A stretch of 64,000 nucleotides of DNA from Streptomyces aureocirculatus (GTDB lineage Bacteria; Actinomycetota; Actinomycetes; Streptomycetales; Streptomycetaceae), in contig NZ_JOAP01000012.1 in the NCBI RefSeq assembly GCF_000720475.1, positions 61,847 through 125,846 on the forward strand, given 5' to 3'. Position 1 is the first letter of the stretch. Each line of letters begins with the position of its first letter. Below the pieces are notes generated by a model that saw nothing but the letters and a program-made list of their open reading frames with translations, was not told the DNA's origin and ran no database searches. The position numbers and the translations under genes were made by a program. This document shows, piece by piece, positions 8,286-15,940 of the stretch.

Positions 8286-8985
8286 GCGCGGTGCCTTCCG
8301 CCAGGAGCTGGTCGATCAGTCGGTAGCTGCTCTCGGCCGATTGCTCGACGCGGTCCAGCACCGCCTCGGCGCGCTCGGGCACCGTTCCGCGGTGGATGGC
8401 TGCGGTGATCTGGTTGAGGTTGCCGCCGATGCGGTTCAGCGCCACCGTGTGTGCCTCGACGGCCTCGATCAGCGGACGGACCGGGTCGTCCTCCGGGCTG
8501 CCGACCAGCCCCGCCTTGCCGAGGGCAACGGCGAGGGCGGCGTCCCCGACGAATCCGGCGAACTTCTGACCGCGCTGGTGAGCGGCGGCGCTGATCACGC
8601 TCACCGCGGTTCGCGTGAAGCGGATGGTCTTCTCCTGGTCGCGCTTCTCCACGGTGCGCTTGCGGTTCATCAGCGCGGGCAGGACGGGGGCATCGAGATC
8701 TCGCCAGGAGGGCTGCTCGACGGGCGAGTGGACATCGGTCGACGGCTGAGTGCGAGGGGCGATGGAGTCGGCTGCGGGCGGGCAGCTGGTCTCGGCTATA
8801 CCCTCCTCCGGCTCGGGCGCCCCCCGGCGCTCGGCCTTCTCCTCCGCCACCCCTGGGGCGGGGGCAAGCGCGGACGAAGCCTCGTTAGAGGCTCGTTCGC
8901 TCCAGCTTGCTGCTGATCGGCGGGTCAGGCCGAAGAAGCCCTTGCGGCGGCGGGTGGGGGAGTCATCGGTGCTCGTGTCGGGCAT
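8275..8985 (-). CDS. MobC-like relaxosome accessory protein
   Basis: 236 aa. The first ~100 residues are low-complexity, charged and Pro/Ala-rich. The C-terminal half carries the MobC-family signature NRIGGNLNQI at 184-193, preceded by a basic beta-strand KTIRFTRTAVSVI (119-131) resembling a ribbon-helix-helix DNA-binding segment. Such proteins bind the transfer origin and help the relaxase open it. It overlaps the relaxase start by 11 bp. The repeat-rich stretch just upstream (9027-9158) is a natural candidate for its target. Confidence 0.82.
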   Translation of the reverse strand: MPDTSTDDSPTRRRKGFFGLTRRSAASWSERASNEASSALAPAPGVAEEKAERRGAPEPEEGIAETSCPPAADSIAPRTQPSTDVHSPVEQPSWRDLDAPVLPALMNRKRTVEKRDQEKTIRFTRTAVSVISAAAHQRGQKFAGFVGDAALAVALGKAGLVGSPEDDPVRPLIEAVEAHTVALNRIGGNLNQITAAIHRGTVPERAEAVLDRVEQSAESSYRLIDQLLAEGTAHGS

Positions 8986-9026
8986 GGTGCTGCTCCGGTG
9001 GTCGTGTGGGGTGGGGCTTCGTCACG

Positions 9027-9158
9027 TCCGTTGCATCCGTCCCGTAGCTGGTCAGGGCAGGTACGGAGGTGGTCGCAGGTACGGAGTGATCCGTATTGGC
9101 AAGGAACTCCGTCCCCGCGCTGACCTGCGCGGGGACGGATGCGACGGATTGATACGGA
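9027..9158. repeat. phased ACGGA/TCCGT repeat cluster
   Basis: Nine exact ACGGA motifs in either orientation start at 9027, 9036, 9063, 9081, 9090, 9108, 9135, 9144 and 9154. All but the last fall in one 9-bp register. The cluster fills the gap between the MobC-like gene and the DUF3631 gene. It may be iteron-like binding sites (oriT or control region) or the remnant of a tripeptide-repeat protein tail. Confidence 0.6.
9108..9139 (-). terminator. hairpin downstream of the DUF3631 gene
   Basis: Perfect 13-bp stem (TCCGTCCCCGCGC / GCGCGGGGACGGA) with a 6-nt loop, 27 bp past the DUF3631 stop codon. It could terminate that transcript or be a structural part of an origin, since it lies inside the ACGGA cluster. 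Confidence 0.5.
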
Positions 9159-9165
9159 GCTGGTG

Positions 9166-10767
9166 TCAGCGCGTGGGCCTGGGGCTGGCAGGCCCCCCGG
9201 GCGGACCGATGGGCAACGTCCCGGACGGAGAGGTCGGCGGCTTGACCTGGGACCGACGTGCGAGCGCGGCCTCGTTGGCTGCGGGGGCCGGTTGGGCGGG
9301 TTCGGGGCAGTAGCGGGCCCAGGCGTCGAGGAACTGGTTGCGGGCGTACGCCTTGGCCTGCCTGCCGTTCTCGAAGCGGTGGTTGGCCGGGCTGATGCCG
9401 AAGTCCCGCAGCAGGTTGGCCAGGTGGTAGGCGTTCAGGCCCTTGGTGCCGTACTCGGCCCACGGCGCCTCGGCGTCCTGGAGGAGGGCGGCGAGCAGGT
9501 CGTGGCTGCGCAGCGCCTCCGTGTCGCCGTGTTGCTCGAAGGCGCGGCGGATGTCCCGGAGCAGCCGGGTCTTCAGCGTCGTCTGTTCGTCCTGGACCAG
9601 TTCGGTGCGGGTCATCGACAGGCAGGCGGCACGGGCCTGGGCGGGCCAGTGGCCGCCGGCCAGGTCGGCGACGATCACCAGGGGCTCCCAGGTGTCCGCG
9701 GCCCGGTCTTCGACCGGCATCGGTGGCGCCAGGCGGTGCGCTGTCCCGCGCAGTGGGGTCAGCCATGCGGCCAGCCGGTCGCGCAGTGCGTTCAGTTCCG
9801 GGACGGAGTGCCGGGAGCGGAAGGGGGCGACCTTCTCCCCGGGCTTGCGCTTCTGCATGCGGAGCACGACGGCGCGGTCCATGATCGTGTCCGGTAGGTC
9901 GCCGATGCCGGCCAGTGCGGCCATGGCGAAGGTGGGGAACGCGGTGGGCTTGTGTTCCGGGCCGGATATCCGCCAGGCGGGGCGGTTGCGCTGGTGTCCG
10001 GCGTTCAGCAGACCCCGGAGGTCCTCCTTGTCGCCAGCCTTCGGGCCGAAGATGGTGTCGGCCTCGTCCACCAGCAGCGTCGGCGGGTCCTCGCCGATGA
10101 TCCGGAAGACCACCGCCGGTGAGGTGTTCACGGTCATCATCGGCCGGGACACGGTCTCGTGGAGCACGTCCAGGACGCGGGACTTGCCGCACCCCTTGGT
10201 CGGTCCCACCACCGCCAGCCGTGGGGCGTGCTGGAGGGCGGGCTGGATGTGGGAGGCCGCCACCCACAACGTGACCGCCGTCAGAGCCTCGTCGCTCGGC
10301 AGCACCACGTACCGGCCGATCGCCGCGCGCAGGTCGTCCAGCAGCGCGGCTCCCTCGTCGGCCGTCTCGCCGCCCGTACTAGCGCGGTCCCCGGTCCCCG
10401 ATCCGCCGTCGGGGACCACGGTCCCCGCAGATTCGTGGGGACCGTGGCCCTCACCATCGGCTCGGAGCATGGCGTGCTCGCCCGAAATTCGGGGATCAGG
10501 CTCGGGGACCGGCGGACCGAAAGTCTCCACCCGGTCCCCGGCTTCCGCTCCGGCGGGACCGGTCCCCAAGACGCTGACCTGCGCATGCTCCGTGCTGAGG
10601 GAATTTCGGCCCCCGACCGGAACACCCGTCGAAGCAGGGGACCGTGACTCCGTTCGGTCCCCGCCTCGGTCCCCGTTGCGCCAGGGGATGCCCTGGCCGG
10701 GGACCGCGGGGGTGGGCCAGACAACCTCGGACGCCTTCGAGGTGGCGGGGGACGTAGAGTCCTCCAT
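9166..10767 (-). CDS. DUF3631 domain ATPase (helicase/primase-associated)
   Basis: 533 aa. Walker A is VGPTKGCGKS at 187-196 and Walker B TLLVDEAD at 230-237, followed by a sensor-like KPTAFPTFAMAAL segment and the DUF3631 region to about residue 490. DUF3631 proteins are common on actinobacterial integrative elements and plasmids, and a replication role is inferred. The first ~130 residues are Gly/Pro-rich, not conserved in appearance, and coincide with the GGGGACC repeats. The true start may therefore be a later codon (M100 is one option), with the repeats lying in a non-coding leader. The adjacent frame continues past this stop with a 3-residue-periodic tail, so a frameshift near the 3' end is possible. 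Confidence 0.8.
   Translation of the reverse strand: MEDSTSPATSKASEVVWPTPAVPGQGIPWRNGDRGGDRTESRSPASTGVPVGGRNSLSTEHAQVSVLGTGPAGAEAGDRVETFGPPVPEPDPRISGEHAMLRADGEGHGPHESAGTVVPDGGSGTGDRASTGGETADEGAALLDDLRAAIGRYVVLPSDEALTAVTLWVAASHIQPALQHAPRLAVVGPTKGCGKSRVLDVLHETVSRPMMTVNTSPAVVFRIIGEDPPTLLVDEADTIFGPKAGDKEDLRGLLNAGHQRNRPAWRISGPEHKPTAFPTFAMAALAGIGDLPDTIMDRAVVLRMQKRKPGEKVAPFRSRHSVPELNALRDRLAAWLTPLRGTAHRLAPPMPVEDRAADTWEPLVIVADLAGGHWPAQARAACLSMTRTELVQDEQTTLKTRLLRDIRRAFEQHGDTEALRSHDLLAALLQDAEAPWAEYGTKGLNAYHLANLLRDFGISPANHRFENGRQAKAYARNQFLDAWARYCPEPAQPAPAANEAALARRSQVKPPTSPSGTLPIGPPGGPASPRPTR
10386..10705. repeat. GGGGACC/GGTCCCC repeat cluster (12 exact copies)
   Basis: Exact copies start at 10386, 10393, 10411, 10420, 10437, 10504, 10533, 10561, 10637, 10656, 10668 and 10699, in both orientations. 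Variants occur at 10491 and 10555; the latter forms a perfect 12-bp palindrome (10555-10566) with the copy at 10561. Spacing is irregular. The density is far beyond chance for a 320-bp stretch. Such iterons are typical of replication initiator or repressor sites. Confidence 0.7.
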
Positions 10768-10859
10768 TGACGTTCCTCTCAGGTGAGGGACGGGACGGGC
10801 AAGGTCCCGCCTCTCACCGGTTCGTTCGTTCAGGGATGGGCGACGTGCAGGGGAATCTC

Positions 10860-10889
10860 CGGCCCTCGGCGTTGGCGCGCCGAGGGCCG
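10860..10889 (-). terminator. terminator of the excisionase gene
   Basis: 12-bp stem (CGGCCCTCGGCG / CGCCGAGGGCCG) with a 6-nt loop, 27 bp downstream of the minus-strand excisionase stop. Confidence 0.6.
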
Positions 10890-10915
10890 TTGCTGTGTCT
10901 GGGCCTGTCGGCGGC

Positions 10916-11110
10916 TCACGAGGCCAGGCCCCATTCCTCCTGGCCCTGGATCAGGATGTGCTCGTAGCGCAGCAGCTCGGCCTCGGGGTAGAGCACCCGC
11001 TTGCCGACATTGATGCCGCGCGGCCCCTTTCCGATGTGGCGCCAGTAGCGGACGGTGCTCTCGGCCGTGCGGTAGCGCTCGGCGACCTCGGCAGTGGTCA
11101 GGTATCGCAT
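10916..11110 (-). CDS. excisionase-type small helix-turn-helix protein
   Basis: 64 aa from ATG at 11110; a longer open frame upstream is not convincing. The whole protein is a MerR-like winged helix of the excisionase family: YLTTAEVAERYRTAESTVRYW (split helix-turn-helix), then a short wing GPRGINVGKRVLYP and a C-terminal helix. It is expected to bend DNA at the attachment site and direct the neighbouring integrase towards excision. It diverges from the XRE regulator at 11232, with about 120 bp between the starts for a shared control region. Confidence 0.85.
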   Translation of the reverse strand: MRYLTTAEVAERYRTAESTVRYWRHIGKGPRGINVGKRVLYPEAELLRYEHILIQGQEEWGLAS

Positions 11111-11231
11111 GCATTCCCATTCGGCTAGGTGGCGATTCGATCTGCATAGAGTTGTACCTCGGGATCGATGGTTAACCAAATCGGGAAGCCTATGTTTCAA
11201 TTGGGATAGCGACGGTGACGATGGAGGCTCG

Positions 11232-11732
11232 ATGGCAGGCGATAGACCCGAGGGCGGCGAGGTGCCGCTGCTCTACAGCGAAGGGAACGTGGCCGCACGC
11301 GTCGCCCTGGAACGCGAGGTCAGAGGGTGGAGCACGACCGAGCTGGCCGAGCGGGTGACCAGAGCCGGCGTCAAGATGAACCAGACAGCGGTCTGGCGCA
11401 TCGAGAACGCCACCCCCCGCCGGCGCATCAACCTCGACGAGGCCCTCGCCTTCTCCCGCGTCTTCGAGCTCCCTCTCGAAGAACTGATGTCACCGCCCCT
11501 GGAAGGGCTCGACATCGCCAGCCGGCGGCTCGTCCAAGAAGCCGTCGAGGCGTTCTACGAGACCCGCGACGCACGAGACCGCCTCCATCACGCCGTGGTC
11601 GCCATCGCCGACCACATCAAGGCCCACCCCGACAGCTCGCGGGCCATCCACGAGCAGTGCCTCCGCCTCATGGGCGACGAGCGGGACGCTCGCACCCTCA
11701 GCAGCGACATCGAGGACGGCGGCCACTACTGA
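11232..11732 (+). CDS. XRE family regulator of the mobile element
   Basis: 166 aa. An N-terminal helix-turn-helix spans about residues 22-75 (ALEREVRGWSTTELAERV ... MNQTAVWRIE), followed by a helical region. The ATG at 11232 has GGAGG at 11223-11227. It lies 24 bp before the integrase gene and diverges from the excisionase gene, the position of a maintenance repressor that keeps excision off (inference). The target is not visible. Confidence 0.82.
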   Translation: MAGDRPEGGEVPLLYSEGNVAARVALEREVRGWSTTELAERVTRAGVKMNQTAVWRIENATPRRRINLDEALAFSRVFELPLEELMSPPLEGLDIASRRLVQEAVEAFYETRDARDRLHHAVVAIADHIKAHPDSSRAIHEQCLRLMGDERDARTLSSDIEDGGHY

Positions 11733-11756
11733 CAACCGACACGAAGGAGAGGCCAC

Positions 11757-12875
11757 TTGGCCAACATCCAGAAGCGCTCCAACGGCAAATGGCGTGCCCG
11801 CTACCGCGATCTCGACGGCAAGGAGCACGCCCGCCATTTCGACCGCAAGATCGACGCCCAACGGTGGATCGACGAGGTCACGGCCAGCCTGGTCACCGGT
11901 CAGTACGTCGACCCGCGATCGGCGAAGAAGCCCTTCAAGGAGTACGCGGAGGAATGGCGGGCCATCCAACCGCACCGGCCTTCCACGGCCAAGGCGGTGG
12001 CCCAGCACCTGCGCTGCTACGTCTACCCGGCCTGGGAGAAGCGGCCACTCGGCGCCATCAAGCCTGGCGACGTACAGAGCTGGGTCACCGGCCTGACCAC
12101 CACGCACGGGCTGGCCGCCAGCACCTCACGAACCGTCTTCAACACGGTCAACGCCGTCTTCCGGGCGGCTGTCCGTGACCGGATGATCCCCCACAACCCG
12201 TGCCAGGAGGCGAAGCTGCCCTCGGTGCCACGGAAGAAGATCGTGCCCCTGGCCGTCGAGCAGGTACGGACTCTGTCCGAGGAGATACCCGCCCGGTACA
12301 AGGGCCTCGTGCTGCTCGGCGCAGCCACCGGGCTCCGCCCCGGAGAGCTCTTCGGTCTCCAGCTCCGGCACGTGGACCTGCTGCACGCGACCGTCTCGGT
12401 CGAGCAGCAGATCCAGCAGACCGCCAAGCACGGCGTGTACGTCTGCCCGCCCAAGACCGCTCGCTCGCACCGCACGGTCCCGCTCCCCCGCATGGCGGTG
12501 GATGCGATGAAGGCCCACCTGCGGGACTTTCCCGCCGATGGGCCCGAGGGCTGGATCTTCACGGCGCCGCAGGGCGGACCCGTGGTCTACACGCACTTCA
12601 TGGACGCGTCCTGGCGGCCCGCCTGCGCGAAGGCCGGCATACCGAAGGGCACCGGACCCCACGCCCTCCGGCACCATTACGCCAGCCTGCTGATCAAGCA
12701 CGGCGAGTCCGTGAAGACGGTCTCCGAGCGTCTCGGCCACACCAACGCGGCCATGACGCTGAACATCTACACCCACCTGTGGCCCGACTCCGAGGAGCGG
12801 ACCCGGGCCGCCGTCGACAAGGCGTACGCGGACTGCCCTGCGGACGGCGAGACGCTTGTCACTGAAGCGGCATAG
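11757..12875 (+). CDS. int: tyrosine site-specific integrase
   Basis: 372 aa from a TTG start. The Arm-type N-terminal beta-domain (1-55), core-binding domain (60-150) and catalytic domain (165-360) are all present. Catalytic residues are complete: R194 (GLRPGE), K233, H302-xx-R305 (HALRHHY), H328 (LGHTN) and the nucleophile Y338 (NIYTHLW). It should catalyse integration and, with the excisionase, excision of the element. No disruption is seen, so it is probably functional. The element boundary should lie just downstream; the 52-bp repeat at 12906 is the best candidate. Confidence 0.95.
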   Translation: MANIQKRSNGKWRARYRDLDGKEHARHFDRKIDAQRWIDEVTASLVTGQYVDPRSAKKPFKEYAEEWRAIQPHRPSTAKAVAQHLRCYVYPAWEKRPLGAIKPGDVQSWVTGLTTTHGLAASTSRTVFNTVNAVFRAAVRDRMIPHNPCQEAKLPSVPRKKIVPLAVEQVRTLSEEIPARYKGLVLLGAATGLRPGELFGLQLRHVDLLHATVSVEQQIQQTAKHGVYVCPPKTARSHRTVPLPRMAVDAMKAHLRDFPADGPEGWIFTAPQGGPVVYTHFMDASWRPACAKAGIPKGTGPHALRHHYASLLIKHGESVKTVSERLGHTNAAMTLNIYTHLWPDSEERTRAAVDKAYADCPADGETLVTEAA

Positions 12876-12905
12876 CGGCTACCCCCCGGCTGGCCGAAGC
12901 CAGCG

Positions 12906-12957
12906 CGCTGCCGACTCAGTGCGGACGGTGAAGGCCACCCGACCTGCTCCGCTGCAG
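12906..12957. repeat. att-like repeat, copy A
   Basis: Aligns without gaps to 20262-20313 over 52 bp with about four of five bases identical by eye; shared blocks include CGCTGC, GTGCGGAC, AAGGCC and CTCCG. It starts 30 bp after the integrase stop and overlaps the hairpin at 12946-12974. The two copies bracket the restriction-modification operon. Confidence 0.6.
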
Positions 12958-12974
12958 ATTCCCCGCAGCGGAGC
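12946..12974. terminator. bidirectional terminator between integrase and hsdR
   Basis: 10-bp stem (GCTCCGCTGC / GCAGCGGAGC) with a 9-nt loop in the gap between the convergent integrase and hsdR genes. Confidence 0.6.
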
Positions 12975-13000
12975 CTGAGACTCCCAAGACTTCGGCGACT

Positions 13001-15940
13001 CTAGTAGTACTCCCGGATGTATCCCAGCGCCTTCCCGAAAACATCCTGGTCGCGGATCTTGAACTTGATGTAAAGCGCCTTGCGTAGTGCCTGCTGGACA
13101 AGGCGATCGCCTTCATTGGTGCCCTGCCAGCCGTCAAAGCGGACGGTACGGACAACGGAGTCGACCTCATCGACAACCTTCTCGGCGATGATCGGGGTCT
13201 CCTCGCCCCTGAGCGACTCGAAGAGCTCTGTCAAGGCAGCCTTTCCGCGCTCCTCGCGGGGCACCTCAGCGGCGGCCTTCTCCGCTGCGACCGTGTCTCG
13301 CGCCAGCGCGAAGAGCTCCTTGAGGAACTCCAACGATACCTGCTGCGAGTGTGCGTACTTCTCCCGCAGGGCATTCAACCGCTGGCCAAGCTCAACGAAG
13401 GCCGGGTTGCCGACGTGCTTGGCAATGCGGGCAGTAATCCACTTCTCGACCTCGACGGGGTCGATGTCCTTGCGCTTGCCGGTCATCAGGTCCTCGATGA
13501 CCTGAGCGTCGAGGACAATGGTCTCCAGGTCGGTGCGAGGGACCTCGACGGTGACATGCTCGTTTATTAGCTCGAGGGTTTTGGCGCCCAGCGTGTGCCA
13601 GACCAGCCGGCCGGTGACATCGGTGGGCTGCACGGACTGGTAGACATCGGTCAGCCAGCGGTAGTCCGACTCGTACTCGGACAGGACCGGGTCCGGGGAG
13701 AGGGTCTCCCACAGTTGGGCGACGACGCTGTACGCGGCTCCAAAGGCGTCGCGGGACTCGTCGGAGCCGATCGCGGTCTGTGCCTGGATCAGACCCTCAT
13801 AGCCGCCGACGGTGCGGTCAACGCCCGGGAAGAAAGCCAGAGCAGCCTCGATCGCAGGGCCGAGCTGCTCGCGGAGGACAGCGATGTTGGAGATGACCTG
13901 CTGGACGGACTTGTCGTCGAACTCGAAGGCCTTGGCGACGTCATCGAAGATGCCGAGGTAGTCCACTATCAGGCCGTGGGTCTTCGCGGGCGGGTAGACC
14001 CGGTTGGTGCGGCAAATCGCCTGGAGCAGGGTGTGCTCACGCAGGGGCTTGTCGATGTACTGGGCGTAGAGGATCGGGGCGTCGAAGCCGGTGAGCAGCT
14101 TCGCGGTCACAATGATGATCTTCAGCGAGTCAGCCGGGTCATTGAAGCGGGCGGTGATCCGCTCCAGCTCCTCCCGGCCCGGGGTCCACTGTTTCCACGC
14201 CAGCTTGTCACCGCGACCGGCGGACATCACGATCGTGGACACATCCGGGCCAAGCAGGCCGTCAAGCTCTTTCTTGTACGCAACGCAGGTGGCCTTGTCG
14301 TAGACCACGACCTGCGCCTTGAAGCCTTGCGGCTCGACCTTCGTAGTGAAGTGCTCGGCAATGTCGGCAGCGATCTTGCGGACCCGGCCAGGGGCCTTAA
14401 TCAACGCCTCCAGGGAGGCGGCCTTCTTCGACAGGGTGCTGCGGTCCTCCTCGGTGAGCCCGTGGCGGTCGGCGAGCTCGTCGAAGGCCGCTTTGATCGC
14501 CTCTTCGTCCAGGTGGATCTCGGAAAGGCGTGGCTCGAAGTGCAGGGGCAGAGTGGCGCCGTCACGGATGGAATCGGAAAAGGAGTAGCGCGAGAGATAG
14601 CCGTGCTTATCAGCCTCGGCGCCGAACCACATGAACGTGTTGCGGTCGCGCTTGTTGATCGGCGTACCAGTCAGCCCGAACAGGAAGGCATTGGGCAGCG
14701 CCTCGCGCATTTTGCGGCCATAATCGCCCTCTTGGGAACGGTGGGCCTCGTCGACCATCACGATGATGTTGTCGCGCGCATCCAGCACACCGGGCGCTTC
14801 GCCGAACTTGTGGATCGTGGTGATGATGATCTTCCGCGCTCCCGCGGCGAGGAGCTCCTGTAGCTCCCTGCGGGATTCAGTGGAGACCAGGTTCGGTACG
14901 TCGGAGGCGTTGAACGTCGCAGTGATCTGGGTGTCCAGGTCGATCCGGTCGACCACGATGATCACCGTCGGCGAGGTCAGCCCCGCCGTCGCGCGCAGCT
15001 TCTGCGCGGTGAACACCATCAGCAGCGATTTCCCCGACCCCTGGAAGTGCCAGATCAGCCCTTGCTTGATCCGCCCGTGCAGCACCCGCTCCACGATCAG
15101 GTTGGTCGCCTGGAGCTGCTGGAACCGTGCGATCACCTTGATCTTGCGGTGCTTCTTGTCGGTCGCGAATAGTGTGAAGAACCGCAGGAAGTCCAAGATC
15201 GCATCCGGATCCAGAACGCCCTCAACCGCCTCCTTGACCGTCGCGAGGCCCACTTTCACTGGCGTGTGGTCGTCATCAGACTCTTCCGCCCGCCACGGCC
15301 CCCACAGCTCCACCGGCATTCCGACCGACCCGTAGCGGAAGTCCTTGCCCTCGGTAGCGAAGTTGAGCACGTTCGGCACGAAGAACGCCGGTACGTTGAC
15401 CTCGTAGTCCTCCTTGATCTGTGCGGCCGCGTCGATCCAGGAGTACGCCGGCCGCACCGGTGACTTCGCTTCCCCAACGACCAACGGAAAGCCGTTGCAC
15501 CAGATCACCAAATCGAAGCGCCGCTCCAGCCGCCCGACCCCATAGGCCACCTCGGTGGAGACGACCCAGTCATTCGCGCTGCGCTCGCCGGGATGATCGA
15601 AGTCGATCAGCTTGACGGTCACATGCTCGCCATCGGGCCCGAACGGCATCGACTTCTGCCCTGTGAGCCATGCCGCAAACTCCGCGTTTGCCACCACCGG
15701 ATTCGGCGTGCTGCGCGCGGAGATCAGGATCGCGCGCAGCTGGTAGATCACCTCATCGGCCAGACGCGGATCCGCCTTGATGGTCGGATTGAGGCGGAAT
15801 AACGCCTCCCGCACCTGCTGCTCCAGCAACACCTCATCGGTGCGCCGCGGCAAATGACTCCCCGGCACGAATCGCGCGTCCACCGACTCCACCAGATCCC
15901 GGACGAAGTCGCGGACGGTGTTCGCCTCGTTGAAGATCAC
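13001..15940 (-). CDS. hsdR: type I restriction enzyme, R subunit (HsdR)
   Basis: Translocates on and cleaves unmodified DNA as part of the type I complex. The 979-aa protein has the PD-(D/E)xK nuclease domain near the N-terminus (D143, then E157-A-K159 in VVGEAKSP) and SF2 motor motifs: Walker A FQGSGKS around 299-305 and the DEAH box at 397-400. The HsdR C-terminal helical region follows. Length and domain order are standard. The GTG start at 15940 overlaps the hsdS stop by 4 bp (GTGA). Base composition is less GC-rich than the core chromosome genes. Confidence 0.95.
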   Translation of the reverse strand: MIFNEANTVRDFVRDLVESVDARFVPGSHLPRRTDEVLLEQQVREALFRLNPTIKADPRLADEVIYQLRAILISARSTPNPVVANAEFAAWLTGQKSMPFGPDGEHVTVKLIDFDHPGERSANDWVVSTEVAYGVGRLERRFDLVIWCNGFPLVVGEAKSPVRPAYSWIDAAAQIKEDYEVNVPAFFVPNVLNFATEGKDFRYGSVGMPVELWGPWRAEESDDDHTPVKVGLATVKEAVEGVLDPDAILDFLRFFTLFATDKKHRKIKVIARFQQLQATNLIVERVLHGRIKQGLIWHFQGSGKSLLMVFTAQKLRATAGLTSPTVIIVVDRIDLDTQITATFNASDVPNLVSTESRRELQELLAAGARKIIITTIHKFGEAPGVLDARDNIIVMVDEAHRSQEGDYGRKMREALPNAFLFGLTGTPINKRDRNTFMWFGAEADKHGYLSRYSFSDSIRDGATLPLHFEPRLSEIHLDEEAIKAAFDELADRHGLTEEDRSTLSKKAASLEALIKAPGRVRKIAADIAEHFTTKVEPQGFKAQVVVYDKATCVAYKKELDGLLGPDVSTIVMSAGRGDKLAWKQWTPGREELERITARFNDPADSLKIIIVTAKLLTGFDAPILYAQYIDKPLREHTLLQAICRTNRVYPPAKTHGLIVDYLGIFDDVAKAFEFDDKSVQQVISNIAVLREQLGPAIEAALAFFPGVDRTVGGYEGLIQAQTAIGSDESRDAFGAAYSVVAQLWETLSPDPVLSEYESDYRWLTDVYQSVQPTDVTGRLVWHTLGAKTLELINEHVTVEVPRTDLETIVLDAQVIEDLMTGKRKDIDPVEVEKWITARIAKHVGNPAFVELGQRLNALREKYAHSQQVSLEFLKELFALARDTVAAEKAAAEVPREERGKAALTELFESLRGEETPIIAEKVVDEVDSVVRTVRFDGWQGTNEGDRLVQQALRKALYIKFKIRDQDVFGKALGYIREYY

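Larger units (their letters stand above)
6591..12957. mobile_element. integrative mobilizable element core
   Basis: Contiguous module: relaxase, MobC-like accessory protein, DUF3631 ATPase (minus strand), excisionase (minus), XRE regulator and tyrosine integrase (plus). Integrase at the end next to an att-like repeat (12906-12957) is the usual layout. No FtsK/TraB DNA translocase is seen here, so the element looks mobilizable by a helper rather than self-transmissible. The left end is not identified and could lie further left, even outside the window. Confidence 0.75.

Noticed and set aside
8963..9900. Separate gene on the minus strand in the frame next to DUF3631
   Set aside because: Overlaps the DUF3631 core in another frame; only its last ~45 residues look protein-like, treated as a possible frameshifted tail instead.
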